A DNA stretch of 64,000 nucleotides from Mytilus trossulus. Taxonomy: Eukaryota; Mollusca; Bivalvia; Mytilida; Mytilidae. Shown piece after piece: positions 12,240 through 22,965 of the stretch. Made by a program: the position numbers and the translations under genes. The stretch covers positions 60,153,448-60,217,447 of the forward strand of contig NC_086383.1 in the NCBI RefSeq assembly GCF_036588685.1, written 5' to 3'. The first letter of the stretch is position 1. Every line of letters starts with the position of its first letter. Below the pieces are notes generated by a model. The model had not been told where the DNA came from, made no database searches, and was given only the letters and a program-made list of their open reading frames with translations.

Positions 12240-12440
12240 ATAGATTAAACCGTTGGTTTCCGCGTTTGAATGGTTTTACACAAGTCATTTCTGGGGCCTT
12301 TTATAGTTTGCTATTCGGTTTGAGCCAAGGTTCCCTGGTGAAGACTATACTTTGACTCAAAATGGTTTACTTTTACAGATTGTGACATGGATTGACAGTT
12401 GTCTCATGGGCACGCATTCCATACTTCTGACATGTATATA
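12240..12440 (+). repeat. Dispersed repeat family R1, copy 1
   Basis: Carries the family landmarks TAGATTAAACCGTTGGTTT, GTTTGAATGGTTTTACAC, GGTTTGAGCCAAGG and GACAGTTGTCTCATGGGCAC. Other copies are at 20,355-20,690, 29,085-29,310, 45,280-45,425 and 55,105-55,205 on the plus strand, and 32,115-32,330 and 54,675-54,870 on the minus strand. This is the commonest dispersed family in the window. It is non-coding and its class is unknown. Confidence 0.7.
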
Positions 12441-13221
12441 TAATTAGTATATTTTTGAAAACATTTAGCCGATTATAAGATAAATGTGTATATATGATGT
12501 TACTGTCTAATCATTTAGATGATAATATAAAACATAAACTCTAAAAAAAAATCCAACCTCTTTCCGTTAAATACACTTTTGTGGACCTAAATAAAAAAGG
12601 TTTAACATAACTAATCATATATTGACATGTTTGTGCTTTATTCATTTTGCAAGTTACTAGACATCTAGACGGACATCGGAATTAATCTTTTATGCGATAA
12701 ATATTATCATAATCAATGGCAAATGCACATAACATTAATCATTACATCATACATTTGATTAAATTTTCGTAAACTGCATTTCAAATCTATATGTCAGATT
12801 TTACAAAGAATATTTGTCTGTATATAATATTTATGTTTTATAATTATATTCTAAGGTTTTGAACAATAGTTTGTAATAGTTTTTGTACTCATATGTTTTA
12901 TTGTCGAAAATCTATTTCCATCTTTTTAACCTGATCTATAAGTAATCTACTGGTATGCTAGGTTTGTATTTTAAAAGATAAAACAAACTAAAAAAAAACC
13001 GCATGGTGACGTAAAAGCTTTACACTTTAAAAAAAAAGAAGGTTAAATTTAGATTTTTGCACAACCGTCACTGAAATTTTGGAAAAATGGACCATTTATA
13101 AATCCTTATGATTTTAATCTTTCATGTATTTTACAGCACAAACACAGAATATATTCTAAGCTAAGACAAAAATGACAATGGTCAAAAGGCTTTCATTACA
13201 ACTATATATGACAGGTCTTAC

Positions 13222-13278
13222 CTTCATTACAGTTCCAAGCGGTGACGTTCAACTTGCTGTTGTGTCCCTTTTCAGCAT
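13222..13278 (-). CDS. Possible orphan 57-nt exon
   Basis: On the minus strand a 57-nt segment is bounded by a good acceptor (TTTTTTAG|ATGC) and a good donor (GAAG|GTAAGA). Only one of three frames is open; it reads AEKGHNSKLNVTAWNCNE in phase 2 to 1. The content is unlike AT-rich noise and the flanks are clearly intronic in composition. I found no partner exons nearby and do not recognise the peptide. It could belong to a small gene upstream of lectin A, or be a stranded exon from a duplicated gene. Confidence 0.35.
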
Positions 13279-14290
13279 CTAAAAAACGCACAAAATACTA
13301 AGAATAATGTTCGAAATTTAAACAACCAATCATATAAAGCAAAAAGTTTAATAATGTCGTATCGTTCGAAGGAGGTATTTTTATGTGGTTTCATTTCAAG
13401 TTGAAACCATACGTTGACATGTTAACTAATTTTACAAATGAAATATCATAAAAATATATTTATATGAAAAAAAATTGAACAATCATTTGAAACAAACAGA
13501 TAAATTTACAAAACATTTGTGCATTGGAACAAGCTTGTAGAGCGCTTGCTGATAATTAATCACATGGATTCACATGGACAAATATTTCTACAGAATCACA
13601 TCCGGGTACAGGCGATACAGACATCCCGTTTAGCTTGAACAAGAGAAACTGAAAATTTATATATTTAAAAATTGAAATGTATTTATCATTGTTTATCCAG
13701 TTCAAGTCCCAGGTGAATTGATTTCAACAATTTATCACAATTGAGCACCTTTGTTGGAGTGAATATTAGCTGACAAGGGTTTGATGTTATAAATATTTAT
13801 GATATGGTCGGCCTAAACTATGTACAGAATGCCCCCTGCCATTTCATATACCCACAACAATCCAGTTATATCGAATTAAAGATATGTCCCGATTGCTCTT
13901 GTTCAATATCCCACATACACATATAGTTCGGCGTGTCCTGTCATACTGGTTAAGAACTAATACCACCAAATCATGGTACGTCAAGTCCGGTTGTATACGA
14001 AAATAGGTCGGAAACAAATATCGCTATGAATTTGACAGATGCAGTTATATGAAACAGAAGGGGACCTGCAATTAATCATACATGTTATTGCAGTAAAACA
14101 TTTCTGAGCCATTAACATAAGTCTTTAGTATTTCAAAGCACCATTAATCTTTTTATAGCGGGTTTCTATAGAATATTTTGGAAACTTGAGGTGAAATGGT
14201 TACTAAAGCCTAAACACAGGTTAAATAATAGGGGCAATTTAATTGGTAAACTTCAATTGATAGTTATTTTCTTATAAGCAATGACATGTT
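13279..14290. other. Intergenic, no gene seen
   Basis: AT-rich sequence. No open frame or recognisable repeat boundary that I can support. Confidence 0.45.
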
Positions 14291-14296
14291 ATGCAG

Positions 14297-15153
14297 GGAA
14301 GGATCCAGCCATTTTTAAAGGGGGAGGGGGGTGTTACAGAACTCAATAATTTGAAACTTGGGGGCTCCAACACATTCAATTAGCTATATTCGGGGAAATC
14401 ATTTAATGTCTAAGCAGTGTCAAATTGTGCTTGCAGCAACTTAAATAAACATTTTTTCCAAGTCCTTCCGGTGAAATATAAATGCACGACATACAAATCA
14501 AATAACCTCAAATCAAGAACAAATTCTATTATGAAAAGACAATTACGTTTACGTGCAAATTTCGTAAGCTGTGGGATTTCCTGATTAACCATAAATATAC
14601 TAGTAGTTTCAACTTGAACATGTTACATATACGATTCCTAATACACAACATGAAATTCAATGACAACTTCAGCAAGCATATACACTACATAATACAAACG
14701 TTGGAGTTTTAATGATTTCAGATATATGGTAGAAAGTTAAAACAATATTAATTTTTTAATTTTCATTTTAAAAGAACTGAATGAACCACGAAATCAATAA
14801 TATCGTGTAAAATGTAAAATTGTTCAATTTGTATGTGGTATCTATCATATGCTCATGCTTTATTTATGTTCAAAATACATTTTTCAAACATCCTTCGTGT
14901 ATTCTGTGAATTGAAAAGTTGGCAGATCTCCCCTACATCGATTTTTAAATCTTGATGATGAACATTCATCAAAACTAGCCCTGACAGGCGTTCTTCGCCC
15001 ATAGTGTTGCGTAAGTATGTTTTTGTTCTCCTGAGAGTTGAAAATGACCGCTCGGCTTCACAAGACGATATGGGCAAGGTGCATACTACTGTAAGAAGAC
15101 ATTTCACATTAGGGAATACGTCTTCATCTTTTGTTTTCAAACACTCATATAGA
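14297..15153 (-). pseudogene. hAT transposon 3' end with C-terminal transposase fragment
   Basis: The coding part (14,853-15,153) encodes the C-terminal dimerisation region of a hAT-superfamily transposase of the ZMYM1/P52rIPK-like type. It reads LPISSCEAERSFSTLRR, then TYLRNTMGEERLSGL, and ends at a stop before 14,853. An AG acceptor at 15,154-15,155 could start this exon; upstream coding sequence, including the catalytic core, is missing. Downstream, at 14,297, lies CAGGGAAGGATCCAGCC, matching the style of hAT termini (CAG...GGATCCAG). This therefore looks like the 3' part of a 5'-truncated element. Host domestication cannot be excluded but nothing supports it. Confidence 0.75.
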
Positions 15154-15523
15154 CTATAAATAAAAAAGAAGATGTGAATCGATTGCAAATGAGCTCGAGA
15201 TAACTCTCCACAAGAATTAATGTCTATTTGTTTGATTATTACTGACGATAATTGGCAATCTCATGTTACATGTCTGTAGGAGGTACATACAATTCAATTC
15301 TTAAAGGTGCTAATAGACGTCACCACAACGTATACAAAATCATAAAGAAACGTATGATAATATACCAGTTATTAACCAACAGTGCTGGCAGTGGCTGGTG
15401 GTAGCTTTTCATTCTGGAAATATTTAAATTAAATTTGGATGGTTTAAATTGGATTTATCGTCATTGAAGCTGATAGCTAATGTTCATGTCTATCTTTTCC
15501 TACTTCGCTATTTATATAAAATT

Positions 15524-16504
15524 ATGAAATGGATTGTTATTGTCTGTATATGTGCAGTGCTTTTTTGTTTTCACATATGTACAGTTATTGTTTTAGCTAA
15601 GACTAAGTCTTTGTTGAAAAATAAGTTTGTTTGCTTAGCACTTATTTTAAGTTTGAGCGATGGAACGTTGATGCTAGAAAAAATACTTCATGAAGTATTC
15701 GTATATTCATGCAACAATTTAGATCATAAGGAAACATGGCAATATTTTTGCTTGATGCTGAAACATTTAGTGGCTTGTACTATAATATTTTCTCAATTTC
15801 AAACTTTTTTGATCTGTTTAGAAAGATTAAATGCTACTTTTGTAGTCCCAAACAGAATTTTGAAATGGATGACTAACACAATTACCATTGGAATTAGTTT
15901 CCTTGGTATGCAAGCATTGTCGATTATAGCTTTTACTTTTACTACAAATGCGGTGATTGATCCGGACGAGCCTAATGGATGTGAACCAAAACTTACCACA
16001 ACAAAAGACTCCTTCCTGAAGTTTGATGTTCCGAATGGAGTTTTGATTTTTCTGATTGCCATATGCTATATTATTGTAATGATAAGAATGAAAGAACGCC
16101 AAAAACAGACAATCGTATTGAATCATCTAACAAAGACACAGATAGATCGAAAGAATAAGGCCATACTGAAAATGCGAAAGAACGTAACTACTTTAACCTG
16201 CCTCGTTCTCGTAACATTATTTGCCATGTTACCTCGGACTATTTATGGGATATACTGTCAATATAGTGAAGAATCGTCACCAGATGTCATCACAATTACA
16301 AACAATATGTTACTAATAAATCCACTGCTAGACCCTTTCGTTTATGTCTTTAGAATACGTGAATTCAGAGACAGATTACAATGTAAATGTTTAAAAAGGA
16401 ATACAATCGGAAGTGTCACTAGTGAAATTAGAAATCTGCATCATCCAAAACAAGATTATAACTCAACTGAAACAGGAATGATTTATACGACAAGCAACGT
16501 TTAG
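15524..16504 (+). CDS. Orphan rhodopsin-like (class A) GPCR, single exon, 326 aa
   Basis: Intronless seven-helix receptor. The first in-frame ATG is at 15,524 (MKWIVIV); the frame is open further upstream but without an ATG. Approximate helices: TM1 3-25, TM2 35-55 with Asp46, TM3 from Cys76 to Glu100-Arg101 (ERL in place of DRY), TM4 118-142, TM5 168-188, TM6 220-244 with FAMLPR at 233-238, TM7 254-276 with N266-P267 and DPFVY at 270-274. Cys153 in the second extracellular loop can pair with Cys76. Helix 8 (RIREFRDRL) ends in Cys287/Cys289, possible palmitoylation sites. The conserved Asn of TM1 is not evident. The family couples to G proteins at the plasma membrane; the LPR motif in TM6 and DPxxY suggest a peptide-receptor-like invertebrate clade. 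The ligand is unknown. It is the only plus-strand host gene among the lectins. Confidence 0.85.
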   Translation: MKWIVIVCICAVLFCFHICTVIVLAKTKSLLKNKFVCLALILSLSDGTLMLEKILHEVFVYSCNNLDHKETWQYFCLMLKHLVACTIIFSQFQTFLICLERLNATFVVPNRILKWMTNTITIGISFLGMQALSIIAFTFTTNAVIDPDEPNGCEPKLTTTKDSFLKFDVPNGVLIFLIAICYIIVMIRMKERQKQTIVLNHLTKTQIDRKNKAILKMRKNVTTLTCLVLVTLFAMLPRTIYGIYCQYSEESSPDVITITNNMLLINPLLDPFVYVFRIREFRDRLQCKCLKRNTIGSVTSEIRNLHHPKQDYNSTETGMIYTTSNV

Positions 16505-16889
16505 TATATCTATCAAACCGTGGGTTGCCTAGCTATATACAGCCAAATGCATGGTTATGATATACTAGTAGTCTTTTCTTTCTGAAAGAGCTCATATACG
16601 CAGCAGATTATCATGTTTTAATTCCAGTAAATACATTAACTTTTTCATATATCAAGTGTTTTGTCTCAATTTGTCATGAATAATACTTATAAAAGTCTTA
16701 AAATACTATTTGGTTATCATTTGATGTCAATGCCATTGTTGTCGTATATGAATGAGTAAAGATTTTGACTGACTAACACAACCAAAATAGGAATCAACAA
16801 ACCACAGATACACAAAGGTAAAATTTAAAGGATCAAATACCTGTATTGAATGATAGATGAATACTTACAACGTTTAGCAACTCGTTAGG

Positions 16890-17090
16890 TTAATTTGATT
16901 TGTTGGTGAAATGGTTGATTATTATCAACCATAACTGAGTTACAATGTATAGATTAGCTCCTGAAACTTTCCGACTTTTGCTTTGATCAGTGAACAAAAA
17001 AATATATGGCTTTACAATATGACATAGTTCTTCGTCTGATGTGATGTCTTGACAGAGTGATGTTAAAAACTGGTAACACTGTAGAGCCAT
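16890..17090 (-). CDS. Hypothetical ORF (66 aa), uncertain
   Basis: Open frame on the minus strand beginning MALQCYQFLTSLCQDITSDE and containing KSRKVSGANLYIVTQ. Residue use is balanced for this AT-rich region. A TATAAGAAT-like word lies just upstream of the ATG. I do not recognise the product; it may be an exon or chance. Confidence 0.2.
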   Translation of the reverse strand: MALQCYQFLTSLCQDITSDEELCHIVKPYIFLFTDQSKSRKVSGANLYIVTQLWLIIINHFTNKSN

Positions 17091-17239
17091 ATTCTTATAT
17101 GACGTGCTTCTTTTGCTTTGTAAACAAACCCATGTTCGAAATCAAATAAAAGTTGTTTGCACATGCCTATATTGACTAGTGCAGTTTTCAAAAATTATCA
17201 AATTGCATTGGCATGCATCTTATATATTTCATTAACTTT

Positions 17240-19475
17240 TAACACTTTCAAACTCTTAAAAGATGCCCATGTTATTACCTGGTCATTTTTTCAGAATCTA
17301 GAGCAGGGCTTCAAGACAAACTTGATATTTTATATAACTATTGTAATGCATGGTGTCTTGAAGTCAACTCCCAAAAAACCAAAATAATTATATTTAATAA
17401 TAATGGACATTTGATAAAAGATGACTTCCATATAGGGGAGGAAAAAATAGACTGTGTAAAGCAGTATAAATACTTGGGTCTTATAATTCAAAACACTGGT
17501 AAATTTACTGAGGCTAGAAAGCAAAAAAGTCTTAAAGCCTGTTTTAAGCTCTATAGGGACTTGAAATCCTCAAGTCCTAGTATTGGTAGTTTTCTTCATT
17601 TATTTGATCATTGTATTAAACTTATTATTTTATATGGTTGTGAAAACTGGGGCACTATTAATATAACCCCTAAGAGAAAATCATCATCTCTCTTTGATAT
17701 ATTTAAGGATTCTGAAAAACTTCACCATAAATTTTGTAAATATATCCTTGGTGTTACTAAATTGTGCACTAATATAGGAGTTCTTACAGAACTAGGAAGA
17801 TATCCTCTTTACATAGACAAGTCTTCATGTATTGGCACAGACTTGCAAATTCCCCATCAAACCTGCTGAATAATGCATATAAGGAGTATATGCATTTACA
17901 TAGCTTAAACAAAGGTAATAATTCCTGGTACACTAATATACTCTTTTATGGGGAAAAGTTAAACTTTAATTTGGCTTATTGTAAAACCCTAAGTAAATAT
18001 AAATTTAAAAAATCACTTATTAAAGAGGCACTAGCTGTCAAATTCATGGTCACCAATTTGACTCAAATTCTCATATTTGATTAATAACAATGTAAAACAT
18101 TTATCCAATCTATCAAACGTTTAAAATAAACAGTTTACAGAGCATGGGGTAGATGATATGTAGATTCGTTTCGTGTGTATTTAAATCCAGACGCCATCTA
18201 ATTAACTATCGATTTGACCTCAGATGACCATATAAGCGATGTAAACACAAATAAAGATATGAATAGGTTAAACCAACACGTGCAATTGGATTTTTATAGG
18301 TCTGTTTGATTTGAATTTATAGATTAAAAATATAAGTTACTCATTGTTTTTAACCGTATAAGAAATAATTTATGTGGATCGAATTAGTAATCAAATGATT
18401 TACCGTAGTTTCACTTTCATTGTTGACATTTTTTTTTCTTTAAATAGCCAGTTCACGTACAATGCATGCGTTGTCAGTCTCTAGCTAGGGGGTTAAGTTA
18501 AGTTCACATGAATACCGGTTAGAATGATGATGACGTTTTCACTTGCAAGTGAATCAGTCAAAAATTATGTATAATCGCTTATTTCAACAAAATTAAAGCA
18601 AATTGATTGCTAAAAGCAAATTTATTTCATTATTCCAATTTAATTAATGATTAATCTAAAAAAATATATACTTAATTTTTTTATATATATCGTAGCTAGT
18701 GCTCCTTTAAACAATGTCTCCGAACAGTTTTCTTGAGACTTGGAAAGTAACCAGAGATTCTTATTTACAGGATAAAGGTAAATTGAGTACTTATTTCAAA
18801 TTTAAATTTCTATTTGGTAAAGAAACCTATCTATCCTCTATAAATAATGGCAATTGTCAAATTCTTACTAAATTTAGGTTAAGTAATTACAAATTAAGAG
18901 TTGAAACTAGTCATCATGAACGCAGGGTAAATATGTCAGGTAAATTAGAGAGTATTCCACGATATGAAAGACTTTGTCAATTTTGTAATTTGAATGTGAC
19001 TGAGAATGAACACCATTTTTTATTGCAATGTCCTCTATATGTAACTTCAAGAACCATTTTACTTGATGATTTATTTATGGAATATCCAAAAATAAGAAAA
19101 CTTAATTCGCAAAACCTATTTATATGGATTATGACACATGATGATGATAATTTTATTAAAAAATTATGCAAATTTTTAACTTCAAACTTAGAAGTGAGAA
19201 ACAATACTGTCAAGTGAATTAATACAGGTTTTAATGATAATATTTGGTGAAGAGTTATCTTTCTTTTGCTGAACTGACAATGTCGTATATATATGTACTA
19301 TTGTTTTGTTTTTATATGAATCATATTATAATGTTTAATTTCATATTGTTTCTAAATATGTATTTTAATTTATGATTTGTCTATTATCCATTTTGTTTGT
19401 AATTCATATGCCTATAAGCATGATAAGGGCCCTTTGATTAGGAAATAAACATATTTGATTTGATTTGATTTGACT
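17240..19475 (+). pseudogene. 5'-truncated non-LTR retrotransposon (LINE) 3' end, interrupted
   Basis: Remnant of the C-terminal half of a LINE polyprotein. Around 17,240-17,300 the degenerate sequence resembles the end of the palm motif. Then comes LQDKLDILYNYCNAWCLEVN at 17,310-17,370, a hallmark region after the reverse-transcriptase active site. It continues (17,411-17,865) with YKYLGLIIQNTGKF and ILYGCENWG. A frameshift near 17,825 moves to the next frame, where MYWHRLANSP follows. At 18,020 the frame is split by a TTAA-flanked insertion. Coding resumes at about 18,720 (SFLETWKVTRDSYLQDKG) and includes a C-x2-C-x9-H-x4-C knuckle (LCQFCNLN...HFLLQC). The element ends in an (ATTTG)n tail near 19,470, typical of target-primed insertion. 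It is clearly inactive. Confidence 0.85.
18024..18706. mobile_element. TTAA-flanked MITE (piggyBac-like) inside the LINE
   Basis: A 683-bp insertion breaks the LINE reading frame. It is bounded by TTAA at 18,020-18,023 and 18,707-18,710. The ends are imperfect inverted repeats: AGAGGCACTAGCT on the left and AGGAGCACTAGCT, read inward, on the right. Removing the segment plus one TTAA rejoins the LINE sequence within the expected region, leaving only a small indel. TTAA duplication and short inverted ends are the known signature of piggyBac-type elements. No transposase frame is present, so it must be non-autonomous. Confidence 0.75.
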
Positions 19476-20340
19476 ACTACATATACAATGATTACAATGT
19501 GTTACAATTCGTAACTAACATTTTGATATTTTATCTAGATACGACGACTGTTCAAAACCCCTCCCTCTGAAAAAGCACATTTCGTTGTCAAAACAAAGAG
19601 GGAGGTTCATGGAAGAGCCTACACCAACCCTCTACACATCGTTACTGTTCTAATTAGAATGGACGTAGTTGATGCAAGCTATACTTTATTGTAGGTTTAA
19701 CATGAATAGGCATTATATTTGTGATATTATAGCTCTCGCTTTCGCTCGGGGAAAAACAATCACGAATATAATGGCCACTCATGTTAAAACTACAATATAG
19801 TATTGTTTGCATCAATTATTTCTCAAGTATTGTAAGGATTTTGTCAAAAGCTTTTTCTTATACTTTATATATATTTTGTCTTCCGGGATCTAGCACAGAG
19901 GTGGTTTATCTTACATGTAATAATTTTCCAAGAAACCTTTTCCCATGGAACAGGTATTAGCATAACATTTTAATAATATTTGACTTGTATTTCAAGTAAT
20001 GATTGACAATAAGACTGGGTGTCTGTACGTTGACGACACTTGAAATAAACTGAAGTCGATAATTAAATTACTCGATCCTATGTAGAATTATTGAGACGCC
20101 AACACAGTATAGCAATGGAACTGTTAGGTGGACTCGTTTGGTTGATGACTCGCTTCCTTTGACTGGCTCCATAAATAATACAAAAAAAGGTTGAAAGATA
20201 CCAAATGGACATTTACACTGATTAGTTAAGAATAAATTGACTATCGCAGATCAAATTTATTCGTTCTTTGTGTAATCATACGTTTTTTGATTGAGTTAAG
20301 TCTGCTAATTGATATTTTATCGTATGTTTTTATATGTTGT
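19476..20340. other. Intergenic with one MITE
   Basis: No gene seen. The only clear structure is the inverted-repeat element listed at 19,669-19,815. Confidence 0.5.
19669..19815. mobile_element. Foldback MITE, TTGATGCAAGCTATA family, copy 1
   Basis: The left end TTGATGCAAGCTATAC is mirrored by the right end GTTTGCATCAA, with further pairing (TTTATTGTAG with CTACAATATA) and a central GCTCTCGCTTTCGCTCGGGG segment. A second copy is at 27,458-27,595 in a lectin B intron. Length is about 147 bp with no coding capacity. Confidence 0.7.
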
Positions 20341-20354
20341 GATGTTATGCTATT

Positions 20355-20690
20355 GTTTTAGAAAAAGGGAGAAGGTTTGGGCCCATTAAAACGTTTAATC
20401 CCGCTGCAAATGTTTGCACCTGTCCTAAGTCAGGAATCTGATGTACAGTAGTTGTCGTTTGTTTATGTAATATATACGTGTTTCTCGTATATAGATTAGA
20501 CCGTTGGTTTTCCCGTTTGAATGGTTTTACACTAGTAATTTTGGGGCCCTTTATAGCTTGTTGTTCGGTGTGAGCCAAGGCTCCGTGTTGAAGGCCGTAC
20601 TTTAACCTATAATGGTTTAATTTTTAAATTGTTATTTGGATGGAGAGTTGTCTCATTGGCACTCACACCACATCTTCCTATATCTATACA
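20355..20690 (+). repeat. Dispersed repeat family R1, copy 2 (long)
   Basis: The longest R1 copy. It begins near GTTTAATCCCGCTGC and runs through GTTTGAATGGTTTTACAC, GTGTGAGCCAAGGCTCC and GTTGAAGGCCGTACTTT to GAGAGTTGTCTCATTGGCAC and CACACCACATCTTCC. Copy 29,085-29,310 shares both the start and middle. Confidence 0.75.
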
Positions 20691-20691
20691 C

Positions 20692-20769
20692 CATGGCCAG
20701 AAACAAGAAAGACCAACAATTAGACAAGTACACAAAATCAAGTAGAAATCATCTCACTATATTATTTTG
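20692..20769 (+). CDS. 25-codon ORF, possible LINE ORF fragment
   Basis: A short frame starting MARNKKDQQLDKYTKSSRN directly after the R1 repeat and ending at TGA. The lysine/glutamine-rich start resembles the beginning of a retroelement ORF1, but it is too short to prove. It may be a 5' scrap of a retroelement. Confidence 0.2.
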
Positions 20770-21009
20770 ATCAGTAAAAACACAAAAACAAAAAACTATT
20801 TGACCATACTTGCTTTATGTGTAATATTCGATGATTTTCGTTCTTAATTCTGCTATGTTTCCGAAAATTGATATAACGAAAGGTGGCGTTTCACTATAGT
20901 TGACTTTTAACTTAAAAATAAAACGCAGTGATATTGCATGTCAATATCTTCGCATCCGAGACAAGCAGACGAATATTAAAATATCGTAGTGTTTTGTCGA
21001 AGGAATGAC

Positions 21010-21198
21010 TCAATTGTTGAAAAACCGCTTTGCTGCATTTCTACGAGTGTCATCAATACTAATGAGCATGTCTGGATACTTCTTATCAATGTAGGCAAAT
21101 CCTTCGAATTCCCTCTTCAAAAATAAAGGAAAATCGTAAAGATCTTCATTAAACATGTTAAAGGGTGATAGTTCCAAGGAGATAATGGACAGTTCCCT
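21010..21198 (-). CDS. Possible terminal exon of an unrecognised gene
   Basis: On the minus strand a coding-like segment runs from a possible acceptor (ATATAG|AGGGAACTG) to a TGA at 21,010-21,012. It contains SPFNMFNEDLYDFPLFLK, then EFEGFAYIDKKYPDMLISID, and ends RNAAKRFFNN. Codon use and the D/E/K/F balance look strongly protein-coding. The first in-frame ATG is at 21,156, giving 48 residues if this is a start. I do not recognise the family. The polypyrimidine tract before the proposed acceptor is weak, so it may instead be a retrocopy or a stranded exon. Confidence 0.4.
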   Translation of the reverse strand, partial: RELSIISLELSPFNMFNEDLYDFPLFLKREFEGFAYIDKKYPDMLISIDDTRRNAAKRFFNN

Positions 21199-21527
21199 CT
21201 ATATTGTCTTCATTGGAGATTTGCTGGTAATTTTTCCTTATTTAAGCATTTATCTAACTATCTATCTATTGTATAACTTTTAAGAGATAAAACGCAAAAA
21301 CGCCAAAATTAATGATAAAACGCTTTACTTAGTAATCGACCGTGTAGAACCTCTTTGTGAGCTGGTCTTGCTGATCATTTTTGCCCGTTTGTGTTTTTCC
21401 GTTTGTATTATAGTTTTCAAGATAAAAGGCAAACAATAAAATAAAGATATGATTTGTCATTAGAGAAACATGATTTTAATAAGAAGTCGTCAACTAACTT
21501 TTATATATAATGTATACCACTCGGCAG

Positions 21528-21690
21528 TGGCGGATCCAGAAATTTTCATAAGTGGGAGCCCACTGACTGACCTAAGAAGGGGCCCGCTCCAGTCACGCTT
21601 CAGTGATTCCCTATATAAGCAACCAAATTTTCCCCAAAAAGGAGGGGGCGGGCCCACCTGAGCCCACCCCCCTAAATCCGTCTCTTCTCG
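21528..21690. mobile_element. hAT-like MITE (CAGTGGCGGATCCAG end)
   Basis: Begins CAGTGGCGGATCCAGAAA and ends in CTAAATCCGTCTCT, an imperfect inverted match. The interior is GC-rich and contains GTGGGAGCCCACTG and GGGCCCGC. The terminal word is typical of non-autonomous hAT elements in bivalves. A clean 8-bp target duplication is not visible, so the right boundary may be decayed. Confidence 0.55.
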
Positions 21691-21699
21691 ATGAGCTAA

Positions 21700-22369
21700 A
21701 CATTCATTTTTTGTTCCTTTTGTATTATTATATTGATGTTTTGGGAGGCGACTTTCCTGTTCCAGTAAAATTTTCTCTATTTATAATGGTGTTCAAAATT
21801 ATAGACAAAACTTGCATTTCCCATGTCTTCTATTTTTAACTATTGCGGACATTTTGGATGACAGGTAGGGTCATCGGACACATTTTAAAACTTAATTATC
21901 CGATTAATTGTTGTGGCCAAATTAAGTTCAATTTGTTTTAGTAGTTTCATATTTGTAAAAGTTTAAAGACGACGGACGACGGACCCTAAGTTATGAATCA
22001 AGGCCATTGACCAATTGTGACAGCTGAGATTAGGGCTATGCATCATTGCGATAGTTATCAACAAAATATACGTCAAACTCTGACGCACTCATTTATATTT
22101 TACGTGAGTGTATTTCTCGTTCGTATATTGTAGAAACAAACATATGTGTGAAAGTTTCTGACCGCAAATCATCTCCACCATTATTGAACTATTTAAAAAA
22201 AAATGCAAACATGACTTGTATATTTTATGAGGACAAATAAGAATTAGATTAAGCATACTAACGAGTAATTTGTTGTAGATATAATAAGCTGTTAAAGAGT
22301 TAATTGATTGATGCCGCACGTCACATACATTCGCGCATTTCCAGTTTGATAATTGTAACAATTATAGCT
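21700..22369. other. Intergenic, no gene seen
   Basis: AT-rich. A 90-codon frame on the minus strand (22,089-22,361) shows no domain and is probably chance. Confidence 0.45.
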
Positions 22370-22377
22370 AATACCAA

Positions 22378-22507
22378 CATAGCTGCAGAACCGTAGCTCT
22401 TAGGTCCTTATGTTATGTTTCGACTATTTGCGGACCATAGAATTATTCTATGGTCCGCAAATAGTCAAAAAATAACATAAGGACCTAAGAGCTACGGTTC
22501 CGCAGCT
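22378..22507. mobile_element. Foldback MITE, near-perfect 60-bp arms
   Basis: Two almost identical inverted arms of about 60 bp meet at an AT-rich centre (TAGAATTATTCTA). The arms include CCGTAGCTCTTAGGTCC and GACTATTTGCGGACCATAG. The direct repeat AATACCAA lies at 22,370-22,377 and again at 22,508-22,515, consistent with an 8-bp target-site duplication. No coding sequence. Confidence 0.75.
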
Positions 22508-22699
22508 AATACCAATAATGATCACTGCCCTTTCCTGGATCATGATATCCATATCGTTAACGGTAAGCTTTAGATTCAATTATTTATTTAGATAATACTT
22601 TCTGTTAATAGTCAGTTTTATAGGCCTGTTGGATAAGAAATACATAAACTGCACTATATTTATTGGCTTAGTTATGACATGAAGATCCGGTTGATTTGA

Positions 22700-22890
22700 G
22701 CAAAAATAAAGGCTATAGTAGTATACCGCTGTTCAAAAGTCATACATCGATGGACAGAAAACAAATTGAAAGCCGGGTTACAAACTAAAACCGATGGTAA
22801 AACATAAACTACAATATGTCAACAAGAGAACATCAGGAACACTGAAGTGCAACACAAACAAATGCCAAAATACATAGACACGGACTATTT
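22700..22890 (+). repeat. Dispersed repeat family R4, copy 1
   Basis: Shares AGTAGTATACCGCTGTTCAA, CATCGATGGACA/CATGGACA, GTTACAAACTAAAACCG and GAACA...ACACTGAA...GTAACAC-like words with 48,495-48,640. Non-coding. Confidence 0.6.
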
Positions 22891-22965
22891 TATAGCACAT
22901 GTGTATCTTTTGTTAAAAAAAATGTTTGAGTAAACCCATATTTGATTACCCTTAAGTTTTAATTA

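Larger units (their letters stand above)
10360..13221. other. Intergenic between lectin A promoter and hAT fragment
   Basis: No host gene seen. It contains the repeat copies listed separately at 11,270-11,430 and 12,240-12,440. Remaining sequence is AT-rich. A 62-codon frame at 11,955-12,143 (-) shows no features supporting coding. Confidence 0.5.

Noticed and set aside
15449-15523. Longer N-terminus for the GPCR
   Set aside because: The frame is open but has no ATG before 15,524; the shorter start gives a normal extracellular N-terminus.
15799-16126. Minus-strand frames across the GPCR
   Set aside because: They are antisense shadows of the receptor gene.
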